Of a stretch of 64,000 nt of DNA, positions 17,767 through 27,140 are shown piece after piece; position 1 is the stretch's first letter; each line of letters starts with the position of its first letter. The notes beneath the pieces were generated by a model. The model saw nothing but the letters and a program-made list of their open reading frames with translations. It did not search any database and was not told the DNA's origin. Source of the stretch: Pelomonas caseinilytica (GTDB lineage Bacteria; Pseudomonadota; Gammaproteobacteria; Burkholderiales; Burkholderiaceae_C); NCBI RefSeq assembly GCF_021353235.1, contig NZ_JAJTWT010000002.1, positions 372,001 through 436,000 on the forward strand, read 5' to 3'. A program made the position numbers and the translations under genes.

Positions 17767-19496
17767 AACTGCGAATCGAGCGGCAGCATCAGGTCCACGC
17801 CGTCGCTGCGCAGGCCAGCCTCGTAGAGGTCGCGCGCCACGCCATAGAGCGTCAGCAGGTCGCGGTAGGACGGCAGCTCGAAGCTGGGCACGCCGGGGCC
17901 GCCGCCCTGCGCCAGCAAGGTCTGCAGAAGCTGCATCGCCGCAGCCGGGTCGGCCCATGCGACCTGGATGTGGGCGATGACGCTGGTGCAGGCATCGAGC
18001 GTCCGGCCCTGGGAGAGGCTGTGCTCCCACGCCGGCACCGGCAACCTGAACCGCTGCGCGAACTGCCGGGCCAGTTCGGCGAAGGCCTCGGGCTCGCCGC
18101 GCTGCTGGCACAGCTCCATCAGCATCAGGTGAGGCATGGGGCTGCCCGCGCCCTGCCTGATCCGCGTCGCGAGCAGTTCGGCCGCGGCCTCGTGCTGGCC
18201 GAGCAGCAGCAGGAAGTCGAGCTGCTGCTGCAGGTCGAGCAGTTCGTCGGCCACGGCCAGCTCCTGCGACAGCACAGGCGCGGCGGCGGCCTGGACCGGC
18301 AGCGGCTGCGTGGCCATCATGGCCGGGTCGGGCGTGGAGGCGCCTCGGGCCGGCACCGGCACGGGCGGCATGGCAGGCGGCGGAGGCGGCCATGCCATCG
18401 GCCGGGGCTGGGGGCGCGTGGCGGTGTGCTGGCCCTCGTCGGGCAACGGATAAGCCGTGCCGGCCTGGACCGACGGCGCCATGCCGGGCGACGCGGGCGT
18501 GGGCGGCGGCGCCACGGCGGCGCCTTCGGCCGTCGCCTCCAGGGCCCGCCAGTAGGCGGTCTCGCGGCGGGACCGCTGGTCCATCCAGCGGCCGGCGCGG
18601 AAGGCCGCCGTGCCCGCCACCAGGCCCAGGCCCAGGGTCAACAACCACGTCCAGGGGTCGCGGTAGGCCGCGACATGCGGGCTGGGCACCGTTGCCGCTA
18701 CGACGGGCGCGGTGGGTACGGAAGCAGGAGGCGTGGCGGCGACGGCCGCCGAGGCCGGCATGGAGGCCGCCGCCGAGGCCGCCTGCCGCGCCTCCAGCTC
18801 GGCCTTGAGCTGGGCGACGGTCTGCTCCAGCTGGCTGATCTGGGCTTCGAGCTCGGGCGTCAGCTCCATCTCGGGGGCGCTGGCGGCGGCCGGCCGCTGC
18901 GGCGCCTGGCTGACGAGCACCTCCGGCCGTTCCAGCACCAGCCGCGGACCGCTGGCCTGCGGCCTCGTGCGCCGCGGCGGACGCGGCCGCGGCGCGGCGG
19001 GCGCCTCCGCCACGGCCCTCGGCGGCTCGGCGGGCACGGCGGCGGCGGGCATCGGTGCCGGCGCCGGAGCCGGCTGCGCAGCCGCAGGCGCGGCGGCCGA
19101 AGCCGGGGGGTCGACGAAGGCATTGAACTCGCGCGTCAGGCGCACCGGGCAGCCCAGGGCCAGCGTGATGCGCAGTGCGGGCTCTTCGACGGGAACGACA
19201 CTGCGCAGCCGGATGCGTCGGTCGCCAGGCTCGCCCTCGACGCGCAGCTGCAGCAGGCCGGCCGGCACGCGCGCGTCGCCTGCCATGACCTCGGCGCGCA
19301 GGCAGCCGTCGCTGAGTGCTTCGCCATCGGCCAGCGTCAGCGGCAGGCTGACGTCCAGCGGTTTGCCAAGGGCCGACTGCACCTGCGGCCGGCCCACACC
19401 CAGGGCCTGGGCGCCTTGGGGCGCCAGGCCGAGCAGCAGTGCCAAGGCGGGAGTGAGAGCACCCAGCAACGACGGGCGCGGGGCCGTGAAGGGCAT
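17763..19496 (-). CDS. FimV-like protein with one membrane span
   Basis: The protein has 577 residues. A signal peptide ends near QGAQA, followed by LGVGRPQVQSALGKPLDVSL, the standard opening of the FimV N-terminal domain (to about residue 140). A Pro/Ala-rich linker, a coiled coil (ELEAQISQLEQTVAQLKAEL) and a single transmembrane segment around residue 280-300 (WLLTLGLGLVAGTAAF) follow. A second Pro-rich linker and a C-terminal helical domain with LDLQQQLDFLLLLGQHEAAA complete it. FimV proteins bind peptidoglycan and help type IV pilus assembly and polarity. This one is short and I see no LysM motif, so the pilus role is uncertain. Its stop codon lies within the inverted-repeat element. Confidence 0.7.
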   Translation of the reverse strand: MPFTAPRPSLLGALTPALALLLGLAPQGAQALGVGRPQVQSALGKPLDVSLPLTLADGEALSDGCLRAEVMAGDARVPAGLLQLRVEGEPGDRRIRLRSVVPVEEPALRITLALGCPVRLTREFNAFVDPPASAAAPAAAQPAPAPAPMPAAAVPAEPPRAVAEAPAAPRPRPPRRTRPQASGPRLVLERPEVLVSQAPQRPAAASAPEMELTPELEAQISQLEQTVAQLKAELEARQAASAAASMPASAAVAATPPASVPTAPVVAATVPSPHVAAYRDPWTWLLTLGLGLVAGTAAFRAGRWMDQRSRRETAYWRALEATAEGAAVAPPPTPASPGMAPSVQAGTAYPLPDEGQHTATRPQPRPMAWPPPPPAMPPVPVPARGASTPDPAMMATQPLPVQAAAAPVLSQELAVADELLDLQQQLDFLLLLGQHEAAAELLATRIRQGAGSPMPHLMLMELCQQRGEPEAFAELARQFAQRFRLPVPAWEHSLSQGRTLDACTSVIAHIQVAWADPAAAMQLLQTLLAQGGGPGVPSFELPSYRDLLTLYGVARDLYEAGLRSDGVDLMLPLDSQF

Positions 19497-19640
19497 TGGC
19501 TGCAGGCGGCTAGCGATGCGGTTGAACGAAGGGTTGAAACAGCGCGGGCACTCTAGCATGGGCACCCTGACGCCATCCCGACGCCGGCACCGCGGGGGCC
19601 ACGGGGCGCCCGCCTCCACGCGTCACAATGTCAGGCAGCC

Positions 19641-20345
19641 ATGAACGCACTCAGCCTCACTCCCGCCGAACGCCAGCAGATCGACCAAGGCGCCTGGTTC
19701 TCCAGGCTGTCCGAGGCGCTGCGCAACGACATCCTGCAACGCGCCTACGTCAGGCGCCTGGCCGACGAGACCATGCTGTCCCACCGCGGCGAGCCCGCCG
19801 AGGAATGGTGCGGCGTCGCCAAGGGCGCCGTGCGCGTCAGCTCCGTCTCGCTGGCCGGCAAGCAGATCTCCCTGACCTATGTCGAGCCCGGCACCTGGTT
19901 CGGCGACATCGCCCTGTTCGATGGCCTGCCCCGCACCCACGACGCCTACGCCCATGGCGACACCACGCTGCTGTGCGTGCGCAAGGCCGACTTCCGCGCC
20001 TTGCTGCAGGCCCACTCCGAGCTCTACGACGCCCTGCTGCGCCTGAACTGCCGGCGCCTGCGCCTCATGTTCGACATGATCGAGGACCTCAACACCCGCC
20101 CCCTGGCCGCCCGGCTGGCCAAGCAGGTGCTGCTGCTGGCGCGGTCCTACGGCGTGCAGGAAGGCGACGAGATCCGCATCGGCCTGCAGCTGGCCCAGGA
20201 AGACCTGGCCCAGTTGCTCGGCGCCTCGCGCCAGCGCGTCAACCAGGAGCTCAAGACCTTCGAGCGCGAGGGCGCCGTGCGCGTCGAGCCGACCCGGCTC
20301 GTCGTGCTGAGCCGCGAAAAGCTCCTGGCCGCAGCGGCTCGTTGA
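19641..20345 (+). CDS. Crp/Fnr-family transcriptional regulator
   Basis: The protein has 234 residues. An N-terminal cyclic-nucleotide-binding beta barrel (about 25-135; PGTWFGDIALFDGLPRTH) is followed by a dimerisation helix and a winged helix with recognition helix LAQLLGASRQRVNQELKTFE. There is no N-terminal four-cysteine cluster, so it is not an oxygen-sensing FNR. The effector may be cAMP or another small molecule. It is divergent from the FimV-like gene with 144 bases between starts. A 3'-end repeat starts at its stop codon. Confidence 0.85.
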   Translation: MNALSLTPAERQQIDQGAWFSRLSEALRNDILQRAYVRRLADETMLSHRGEPAEEWCGVAKGAVRVSSVSLAGKQISLTYVEPGTWFGDIALFDGLPRTHDAYAHGDTTLLCVRKADFRALLQAHSELYDALLRLNCRRLRLMFDMIEDLNTRPLAARLAKQVLLLARSYGVQEGDEIRIGLQLAQEDLAQLLGASRQRVNQELKTFEREGAVRVEPTRLVVLSREKLLAAAAR

Positions 20346-20500
20346 AGCCCCTCGCCCAGTCCGGCGTCGCTGAACGCGCGCTGACTGGTCGGTCCCCCGT
20401 GGGGACGGCGATGCTTGCGGCATCCAGCCGCAAGCACATCGCCACCGGGCCGGCTTGGGGCGGCCCGGCGCTCGGCCCGGCATTGCATGACACTGGCGGG
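20343..20500 (+). repeat. 3'-end intergenic repeat, copy R1 (diverged)
   Basis: The repeat begins at the TGA stop of the Crp-family gene (TGAAG...). It carries the hallmark blocks GGCGATGCTTGCGGCATC, AGCCGCAAGCACATCGCCA and a GGCCGGCTTGGGGCGGCCCGG stem. It is the same family as R2-R4 near 55 and 59 kb, with more differences. The orientation follows the gene, as in the other copies. Confidence 0.75.
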
Positions 20501-20536
20501 ACAGGCTGGCGAGCACTGCACTTGCACAATCCCCGG

Positions 20537-21610
20537 ATGGAAGCATTCACCGGCACCCGTCCCCTCGCCCAGCCCCTGGACACCGCGGCCCTCGAGGCCT
20601 GGCTGCACGCGCACGTCGATGGCTTCGCCGGGCCGCTGTCCATCGAGCAGTTCAAGGGCGGCCAGTCCAACCCCACCTACCTGCTGACGACGCCGGGCGC
20701 GCGCTACGTGATGCGCAGCAAGCCCGGCCCCGTGGCCAAGCTGCTGCCCTCGGCCCACGCCATCGAGCGCGAGTTCCAGGTCATGCGCGCCCTGGCCGGC
20801 AGCGACGTGCCGGTGCCCGCCATGCTGGCCCTGTGCGAGGACGAATCCGTCATCGGCCGCGCCTTCTACGTCATGGAGTTCATGCCCGGCCGCGTGCTGT
20901 GGGACCAGAGCCTGCCCGGCATGGCCAATGCCGAGCGGGCGGCGCTCTACGACGAGATGAACCGCGTCATCGCCGCCCTCCACCAGGTCGACTTCAAGGC
21001 CGTCGGACTGGAGCACTACGGCAAGCCGGGCAACTACTTCGAGCGCCAGATCGGCCGCTGGAGCAAGCAGTACCTCGCCTCCATCACCGAGCCCAACCCG
21101 GCGATGGACGCGCTGCTGCAATGGCTGCCCGCCCACATCCCGGCCTCGGCGCGGGACGAGGCCGAGGTCGCCATCGTCCATGGCGACTACCGCATGGACA
21201 ACGTCGTCTTCCACCCGACGGAGCCGCGCATCATCGCCGTGCTGGACTGGGAGCTGTCCACCCTCGGCCATCCGCTGGCCGACTTCAGCTACCACTGCAT
21301 GAGCTGGCACATCCGTACCTCGGGCGCCGCGCGCGGCCTGGGCGGCAAGAACCTCGCCGAGCTCGGCATCCCGAGCGAGCGCGAGTACGTGCAGCGTTAT
21401 TGCGAGCGCACCGGCCGGGCCGACGTCGACGCCGTCATGGCCGACTGGAACTTCTACATGGCCTACAACATGTTCCGCATCGCGGCCATCGTGCAGGGCA
21501 TCGCCAAGCGCGTCGTCGACGGCACCGCCTCCAGCGCCCAGGCCCGCGAGACGGCGGCCAGCGCCCGGCCGCTGTCCGAGCTGGCCTGGAGCTTCGCCCA
21601 GAAGGCCTGA
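20537..21610 (+). CDS. APH/ACAD10-type phosphotransferase family protein
   Basis: The protein has 357 residues. It has the aminoglycoside-phosphotransferase-like kinase fold: FKGGQSNPTYLL (glycine loop), YVMRSKPGP (Lys), the catalytic loop IVHGDYRMDNVVFHP and the metal-binding AVLDWELSTLGHPLADF. This subgroup usually accompanies acyl-CoA dehydrogenases and is thought to phosphorylate hydroxyacyl-type substrates, not antibiotics. No acyl-CoA dehydrogenase lies in the window. It should not be read as an antibiotic-resistance gene. The ATG at 20537 follows the R1 repeat by about 37 bases. Confidence 0.82.
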   Translation: MEAFTGTRPLAQPLDTAALEAWLHAHVDGFAGPLSIEQFKGGQSNPTYLLTTPGARYVMRSKPGPVAKLLPSAHAIEREFQVMRALAGSDVPVPAMLALCEDESVIGRAFYVMEFMPGRVLWDQSLPGMANAERAALYDEMNRVIAALHQVDFKAVGLEHYGKPGNYFERQIGRWSKQYLASITEPNPAMDALLQWLPAHIPASARDEAEVAIVHGDYRMDNVVFHPTEPRIIAVLDWELSTLGHPLADFSYHCMSWHIRTSGAARGLGGKNLAELGIPSEREYVQRYCERTGRADVDAVMADWNFYMAYNMFRIAAIVQGIAKRVVDGTASSAQARETAASARPLSELAWSFAQKA

Positions 21611-21635
21611 GGGCCTGAGGACTGAGCGCCCGCCT

Positions 21636-22373
21636 TCAGCTCGCGTCGCCGGGGCGCGTCGAGTGCGTCCAGGCGATGGACGTCGTCGTGGGCCACGCCC
21701 CCGCCTCCGAGAGCCGGCCACTGATGCGCTGGGCCTCGCGGGCCGCGCACTCGAGCAGCCGCACGAAGGCCTGCAGCCGGGAGAGGTCGGGCTCGGTCAT
21801 CTCGGTGCGCAGGTAGAGGTTGCCGCGCATGCACATCAGCACGAAGGGATGGCCGTCGGGCAGCAGGTCCTGGCTGGCCTGCACCAGGGCTTCGCCGAGT
21901 TCGCCCTCGACCCACGCCCCCGTCAGCTCCTTGGTCACGCCGACCAGGCCGTAACGCTGGCGCAGCAGCTGCGAGCCGGCGCCGTTGAACTTCGGGAACA
22001 TGACCAGCCAGCGCATCTCCTCCGGCGTGTCGGTGTCGATGCGGGTCTTGAGCGTGTCGGTGTAGGCCTCGAAGACGGCGCGCTCGAGGTTCTCCATCAG
22101 GGTACGGCACAGCACCATCAGTTGCAGGTCGTGGTGCAGGCCCATCTCGCAGCGCATGCGCAGCTCCGTGCCCGGCAGGTAGCTGCGCTGGGACACGCCC
22201 CATTCGATGCGCAACGGCCCCGGCTGTGCCTTGGGCTGCTCGATCAGGAAGCCCTGGCCGTCGCGCGTCTGGTTGAATGCGGCGCCGCGCGCCTCGGCCC
22301 AGTCCTGGATGGGCCGCCAGCGCGCAGCGTTGGCGCGCGTCACCAGCCAGTGCTTGACTTGCTTTACCACCAT
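21636..22373 (-). CDS. Conserved hypothetical protein
   Basis: The protein has 245 residues from ATG 22373 (MVVKQVKHWLVTRANAAR); an ATG 30 codons upstream would overlap the divergent GST leader and is less likely. I do not recognise a family. The protein is soluble with no signal peptide or membrane helix. It contains several Trp and a mid-region of mixed beta strands and helices (LRIEWGVSQRSYLPGTELRM). Coding is supported by codon bias and by the tight, divergent arrangement with the GST gene 71 bases away. It converges on the phosphotransferase gene with 25 bases between stops. Confidence 0.65.
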   Translation of the reverse strand: MVVKQVKHWLVTRANAARWRPIQDWAEARGAAFNQTRDGQGFLIEQPKAQPGPLRIEWGVSQRSYLPGTELRMRCEMGLHHDLQLMVLCRTLMENLERAVFEAYTDTLKTRIDTDTPEEMRWLVMFPKFNGAGSQLLRQRYGLVGVTKELTGAWVEGELGEALVQASQDLLPDGHPFVLMCMRGNLYLRTEMTEPDLSRLQAFVRLLECAAREAQRISGRLSEAGAWPTTTSIAWTHSTRPGDAS

Positions 22374-22444
22374 GAGTCGTGAGAAGTCTGAGAATGGGGC
22401 CGCTTGCCAGGGTTCACCTGGAGCGCACCGGACGGAGGCGACGA

Positions 22445-23137
22445 ATGATCGAAGTGTATTCATGGCCCACCCCCAACGGGCACAAGGTGCACATCATGCT
22501 GGAGGAGTGCGGCCTCGCCTACCGGGTCCATCCCGTGGATATCGGCGCCGGCGAACAGTTCTCGCCTGCCTTCCTCGCGATCAGCCCGAACAACAAGATC
22601 CCCGCCATCACCGACCCCGACGGCCCCGACGGCCAGCCGATCTCGCTGTTCGAGAGCGGCGCCATCCTCCTCTATCTCGCCGGCAAGACCGGCCGCCTGC
22701 TGCCTGCCGACGTGCGCGGCAAGTACGAGGTGCTGCAGTGGCTGATGTTCCAGATGGGCGGCGTCGGCCCCATGCTCGGCCAGGCCCACCACTTCCGCAT
22801 CTACGCCCCCGAGAAGATCGACTACGCCGTCGAGCGCTACACCAACGAGGCCCGGCGGCTGTACGGCGTCATCAACAAGCGCCTGGCGCATTCCACCTAC
22901 CTCGGCGGCCACGAGTACAGCATCGCCGACATCGCCGTCTTCCCCTGGCTGCGCTCCTGGAAGAACCAGGGCGTGCAGATGGCCGACTACCCGCACCTGA
23001 AGGGCTGGTTCGACGAGATCGCCAAGCGCCCGGCCGTGCAGCGCGGCCTGGAGGTGCTGGCCGGCGCGCGCAGGCCGCTCACTGACGACAAGGCCCGCGA
23101 GGCCCTGTTCGGCCAGCGCCAGCTCGAGCAGCGCTGA
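22445..23137 (+). CDS. Glutathione S-transferase (YfcG/Ure2p-like)
   Basis: The protein has 230 residues. An N-terminal thioredoxin-like domain (MIEVYSWPTPNGHKVHIML; AISPNNKIPAITDPDG; cis-Pro in KIPAI; LFESGAILLYLA for glutathione gamma-Glu) is followed by an all-helical C-terminal domain (YSIADIAVFPWLRSW). The Asn-rich NNKIPAI signature and TPNGHKV motif fit the nu-class/YfcG disulfide-reductase group. It ends three bases before the stop of the convergent eCIS effector gene. That marks the sharp downstream border of the injection-system locus. Confidence 0.88.
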   Translation: MIEVYSWPTPNGHKVHIMLEECGLAYRVHPVDIGAGEQFSPAFLAISPNNKIPAITDPDGPDGQPISLFESGAILLYLAGKTGRLLPADVRGKYEVLQWLMFQMGGVGPMLGQAHHFRIYAPEKIDYAVERYTNEARRLYGVINKRLAHSTYLGGHEYSIADIAVFPWLRSWKNQGVQMADYPHLKGWFDEIAKRPAVQRGLEVLAGARRPLTDDKAREALFGQRQLEQR

Positions 23138-23140
23138 GCC

Positions 23141-26100
23141 TCAGTAGCCGTAGGTCCGGCCGCCGTCCTCGATGTTGTTCTCGATGGTGGTGGTGAGCTT
23201 GCCGAGGATCTTGCCCTTCTTCGTCCACTCGCCGCTGCTGTCCTTCTCCAGCTCCCAGGCCTGGCACTTGAAGCCCGAGGTCAGCATGCCCAGGGCCTTG
23301 AGCGACAGCATCTCCGCCTGCTCGTTCTTCGTCAGGTCGCGCCCCTTGGCCTTCTGCGAGGCCTGCTTGGCCTTGAGTTCGGCCAGGCGCGGGTTGGCGC
23401 CGCGCGGCGGCTGGCCCAGGGCCGTCACCTTGTAATAGATGACCTTGCCCTTGGCCTTGTTGACCTCGTCCTTGATGGTGCTCTCGACGTCGGCCTTGTG
23501 CTTGTTGTTGGCACGCTTGGTGATGGGCGTGAGGTTGAAGCGCAGGCCCGGTCCGCCCAGGTTGTGGTTGAGCAGGTGGCCCTGCACGTAGTGCGAGCCG
23601 CGCACCGACTTGCCCTTGCCCGCGCCCAGGTCGGCCAGACGGTCCCAGATCGGCGCGTTGTCGCCGGGCGGGTTGCCGGGTGGGTGCTTGTGGCTGAGCA
23701 CCACCGCTTCGGCATGGATGCCGCCGCCCTGCCCGTCGGTGCCGCCGTAGGTGATGACGGAAGCCGGCTTGTCCTCGTCCTTGTTCAGGATCTCGATCTG
23801 CGCGGCCAGCTCGTTGAACCACTGCTCGACGTTCTGCGCGTGCACGGCGGCGTCGCCGCCGTGCGGCTTGCCGGCCTCGATCTTGGCGGCCAGGCCCGAG
23901 GCCGTGGCATGCGCCGCCTTCAGTGCCGGCGCCGCGGCCTTGGCCGGCTTGTTGCGCGCCAGATAGGTGGACCAGGGCACGCCGGGCGAACTGGCCACCA
24001 GCACCCGCGTGCTGGCCTCGCTGCCCTCGGTGTAGAGCGTCAGCCGCTTGCCCTCGACGTTGATGGCCTTGCGGTGCCGCCACCACTGCACCACCTTGGC
24101 CGCGCCGGCCTTGAGCTTGCCGAAGAGCTTCTTGACCACGCCGACGATCTTGCCGATGACCTTGTCGATGGCCGCGTCCACCTTGGCCTGCACCTTCTGG
24201 ATGAAGCCGCGGATCTTGTCGCTGATGCCTGACAGGCCAAGCAGCCGCGCCAGGAAGCCGATGACCACCGGAACGGCCGCCGCCAGCGACTTCTCGATCC
24301 AGGCAATGGCCCCGCCGATGGCGCCGGTCGCGATGGCATGGACCGAATTGATGACGGCCTCGACCAAGGCCATGATCTGCTGCGCCTTCTCGATGACGAA
24401 CATGACGACGTTGTAGATGGCGATGATGGCCTGCACGATGGCGCCGGCCGGGTTGAACATCGAGACGATCTTGGTCACCGCCTGCTTCACCACCGTCTCG
24501 ATCAGCCAGTCCTGGATGGCGCCGATGACCATGTCCTTGAGGCTGGACAGGTCGTCCTTGACCTTCTCCCACAGCGCCGCCACGCCGCCCTGGAAGAGTG
24601 CCTGCACGTACTCGGCGAGCTTCTCGATGACGGTCACCGCCGTCTCGCCGATGAGCTTGACGGCCTTGGCCCGCAGCTTGGGATAGGTGATGCCCAGCAC
24701 GTCCAGCACCAGCTTGAACACCGACATCAGGCTCAGGTCGCTGGGCAGCGTGATGCCCGCCGCGGCGAGCGAGCCCAGCAGCCACTTGAAGAAGCCCGCC
24801 TTCAGGTGGGTCCAGATGTTGCCGATGAAGGCGTTGAAGCCCCCCTTCACCGCCGCCAGCAGGTTGCCGAGGAAGCCGATGGGGTCGTCCAGGATGAGCT
24901 GGATGGTCTCCATGCCCTTCTTCAGCAGGCCCAGCAGCTTGGACTTGAACTCCATCAGCGCCTTGACGATCTCGCCGAGCTTTTCGAGGAAGCCGGCCAC
25001 CAGGCCCTTGTTCTCCTCCTGCATCTGCTTGAGCGCCTCGTCGGCCTTGTCGAAGGCCTCCTTGTACTTCTGCGCCAGACCCTGGGCGATCTCGTTCTTT
25101 TTGCTCTCGATGCCGGCTTCCAGCTCCTTGAAGCGGTCGGTCACGGCGCTCTCGGCCGCTTTGCCCGCGGCCTGAAGCTGGGCGGGCAGCGAGGCCACGT
25201 AGGCCCGGATCTCGGCCTGGCCCGCCGCGACGTCGGCCTTGGCCTCGGCCAGGCGCCTTTCCACCAGGGCCGCCACGCGGTCGATCAGCGCGTCCATGGC
25301 CTTGGTGAAGAGCGCCCGGCCCTGTGCATAGAACACGTTGACCTCGTCCGGCAGGCCCAGGGCCGCATCGCGCAGCCAGCGCGCCAGGCCCACCAGCGGA
25401 ATGCTCAGGTAGCGGCGCAGCTTGTAGTCGAAGAGCTTGTCGTCGACGAAGCGCTTCATCTGCGCGATGGCCGCCTCCACGCCGGGGTCGAAGAGTGCCC
25501 CCACCTCGGCGTCCAGCCCGCCGAGCCTGGCCTCGACGCGCGCCTTGGTGCGGGCGTAGATGCCTTCGATGTTGGCGGCGACCTTGGCGCGCTCGGCCTC
25601 CTCCTTGGCGGCCTGCTGCTGCTGGCGGCTCAGCACCTTGGCCTGGCCGGCGCCCCGGCGGCCGGCCATCAGCAGCGCACCGTTGCGCGCCGAGCTGGCG
25701 GCCTTCGCCCCGGCCCCGGCCAGCACCGCGCCTTCCTTGGCCCGGAACTGGGCCGGCGCGCGGTCGGCTTGGCTCGCGACCTTGCCCTTGGCCTCGGCCA
25801 CGGCCGAGAAACGCGGGTCGTTGGCCCGGGCCAGGCTCTCGGGCTTGACCTTCTCGTCCTTGAGGGCCTGGTCGGTGTCCTTCTTGGTCTCCTGCAGCGA
25901 GGCCTCCTGGGCCGTGGCTGGCAGCGGCATGGCCTTGTCGCCGGCGATGGGTGGCGCGGCGGCCGGCGCCTCCGCGGGCAGGGGCGTGCTCGGCTGCTCG
26001 GGCACGGCGCCGGGGTTGGGCGCCTGCTTCACCGCCTGGTCGGCGGGCCCGGTGGCGGCGTCCTTCTGCCGGGCCACGCCGCCGCTGGCCGCCTCCTTCA

Positions 26101-26440
26101 TCTGGCCCTGGGCGCCGCCCTCCATGAACTTCTCGGTGTCGCCCAGTGTCTTGGGCATGGCCTTGTCGATCTCGGCGCGCAGCAGGGCCTTGAAGGAGGC
26201 AGGCTGCGGCTTGGGCGCGGGCGCCTCCTTGACGGCATCGACGACCTTGGCCTTGGCGCCGGCGAGGCGTTCGTTGGCGGGGGGCTTGGCGGACTTGCTG
26301 GCCTCCTTGATCTTCCGGGCGGCGGGGGGATGCTGCTTCAGCTTCTGCGACGCGGCCTTGGCCTGCTCCGTGACGGCGACGAAGCGGGGGTCGCTCTTGG
26401 GTTTGGCGACGCGGGGGGCGAAGGTGCGGGGGGCGAGCAT
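23141..26440 (-). CDS. Candidate eCIS effector: large modular protein with C-terminal nuclease-like domain
   Basis: The protein has 1099 residues. The N-terminus (1-300) is Ala/Lys/Pro-rich and low in complexity. Residues ~300-480 are charged helices predicted to be coiled coil. Residues ~480-800 are long amphipathic/hydrophobic helices (FLGNLLAAVKGGFNAFIGNI) of the type I recall from eCIS-associated DUF4157 proteins. I see no HExxH protease motif. The last ~200 residues are different in character: GSHYVQGHLLNHNLGG at 948-963, then NLTPITKRANNKHK, with His955, Asn969 and His981 as candidate active-site residues of a DNA/RNA non-specific (beta-beta-alpha-metal-like) nuclease. It is the last gene of the eCIS locus, where toxins are normally encoded. 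There is no immunity gene next to it. Payload status is inferred. Confidence 0.68.
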   Translation of the reverse strand: MLAPRTFAPRVAKPKSDPRFVAVTEQAKAASQKLKQHPPAARKIKEASKSAKPPANERLAGAKAKVVDAVKEAPAPKPQPASFKALLRAEIDKAMPKTLGDTEKFMEGGAQGQMKEAASGGVARQKDAATGPADQAVKQAPNPGAVPEQPSTPLPAEAPAAAPPIAGDKAMPLPATAQEASLQETKKDTDQALKDEKVKPESLARANDPRFSAVAEAKGKVASQADRAPAQFRAKEGAVLAGAGAKAASSARNGALLMAGRRGAGQAKVLSRQQQQAAKEEAERAKVAANIEGIYARTKARVEARLGGLDAEVGALFDPGVEAAIAQMKRFVDDKLFDYKLRRYLSIPLVGLARWLRDAALGLPDEVNVFYAQGRALFTKAMDALIDRVAALVERRLAEAKADVAAGQAEIRAYVASLPAQLQAAGKAAESAVTDRFKELEAGIESKKNEIAQGLAQKYKEAFDKADEALKQMQEENKGLVAGFLEKLGEIVKALMEFKSKLLGLLKKGMETIQLILDDPIGFLGNLLAAVKGGFNAFIGNIWTHLKAGFFKWLLGSLAAAGITLPSDLSLMSVFKLVLDVLGITYPKLRAKAVKLIGETAVTVIEKLAEYVQALFQGGVAALWEKVKDDLSSLKDMVIGAIQDWLIETVVKQAVTKIVSMFNPAGAIVQAIIAIYNVVMFVIEKAQQIMALVEAVINSVHAIATGAIGGAIAWIEKSLAAAVPVVIGFLARLLGLSGISDKIRGFIQKVQAKVDAAIDKVIGKIVGVVKKLFGKLKAGAAKVVQWWRHRKAINVEGKRLTLYTEGSEASTRVLVASSPGVPWSTYLARNKPAKAAAPALKAAHATASGLAAKIEAGKPHGGDAAVHAQNVEQWFNELAAQIEILNKDEDKPASVITYGGTDGQGGGIHAEAVVLSHKHPPGNPPGDNAPIWDRLADLGAGKGKSVRGSHYVQGHLLNHNLGGPGLRFNLTPITKRANNKHKADVESTIKDEVNKAKGKVIYYKVTALGQPPRGANPRLAELKAKQASQKAKGRDLTKNEQAEMLSLKALGMLTSGFKCQAWELEKDSSGEWTKKGKILGKLTTTIENNIEDGGRTYGY

Positions 26441-26509
26441 GGTCAGGCCTTCAGGGCGTCAGGGCGCCGGCTTGCCCTTGCATCGAGCCAGTTGGACTCC
26501 ACGCTTTTC

Positions 26510-27067
26510 GGTTGCTTTTGCATCGAGCCTTTGCAACTCGGTGCACCGCCGCGGGAATCCGCCCCGCGAGGGCGGGTAACTTTCTTCTGTCGGCGCCAGA
26601 AGAAAGTCACCAAAGAAGAGGCGCTCCAAACCCAGCGCCTTGATGCGTTGAACGGCGAGAAGCGCCCCGAGGCGACCCGCTTCGCTCTCGCCGCTGTCCC
26701 TATCCAGGACATCACAGATCGTGCCTTCACGCCGGTTAACGCCGGCTGCACGCCGGGCTCACCAATGAAGGCACCCCATGCGCCGACGCGCCGCCCGAGC
26801 GGCGCTTGGTTTTCCACTCGTGAGCACGGCGTGCAGCCGCGCGTTAGGCGGCCATGCGACGCGATGGATGGTGCTCGGGATAAGGACAGCAGCGAGAGCG
26901 AAGCGGGTCGCTTGTAGCCCGGCCTGAGCTTCAAGCGCGCCGGGGCGATCGCTTTAGAGCGCCTCTCTTTTGGTGACTTTTCTCTGGCGCGACAGAGAAA
27001 AGTTACCCGCCCGCCGGGGCGGACTCCCGGCTCGGTGCACCGAGTCGAAAGGCTCCATGCAAAAGCA
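26510..27067. repeat. 558-bp dispersed repeat, copy 1
   Basis: This copy is co-linear with copy 2 at 40052-40609 (constant offset 13,542, no indel). I see differences only in the outermost few bases. Each copy has imperfect ~110-bp inverted ends: the left edge GGGTAACTTTCTTCTG... and the right edge ...CAGAGAAAAGTTACCCGCC mirror each other, both flanked by CGGTGCACCG. It has no transposase or convincing gene. It sits between the ATPase and effector genes. Confidence 0.92.
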
Positions 27068-27140
27068 CCCCGACCACCAACGCACCGAGCCAAAAGGCCC
27101 TCGGCACGAGCAACCAACAACACAGCGCACCGCGCCCCCA

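Noticed and set aside
20537-21610. Aminoglycoside resistance gene
   Set aside because: The kinase fold is of the ACAD10/acyl-CoA-associated subgroup, which is metabolic and not linked to antibiotic resistance.
26570-26916. Open frame inside the 558-bp repeat (about 110 codons, present in both copies)
   Set aside because: It has no ribosome binding site or family resemblance; equal preservation in the two copies is explained by the recent duplication.
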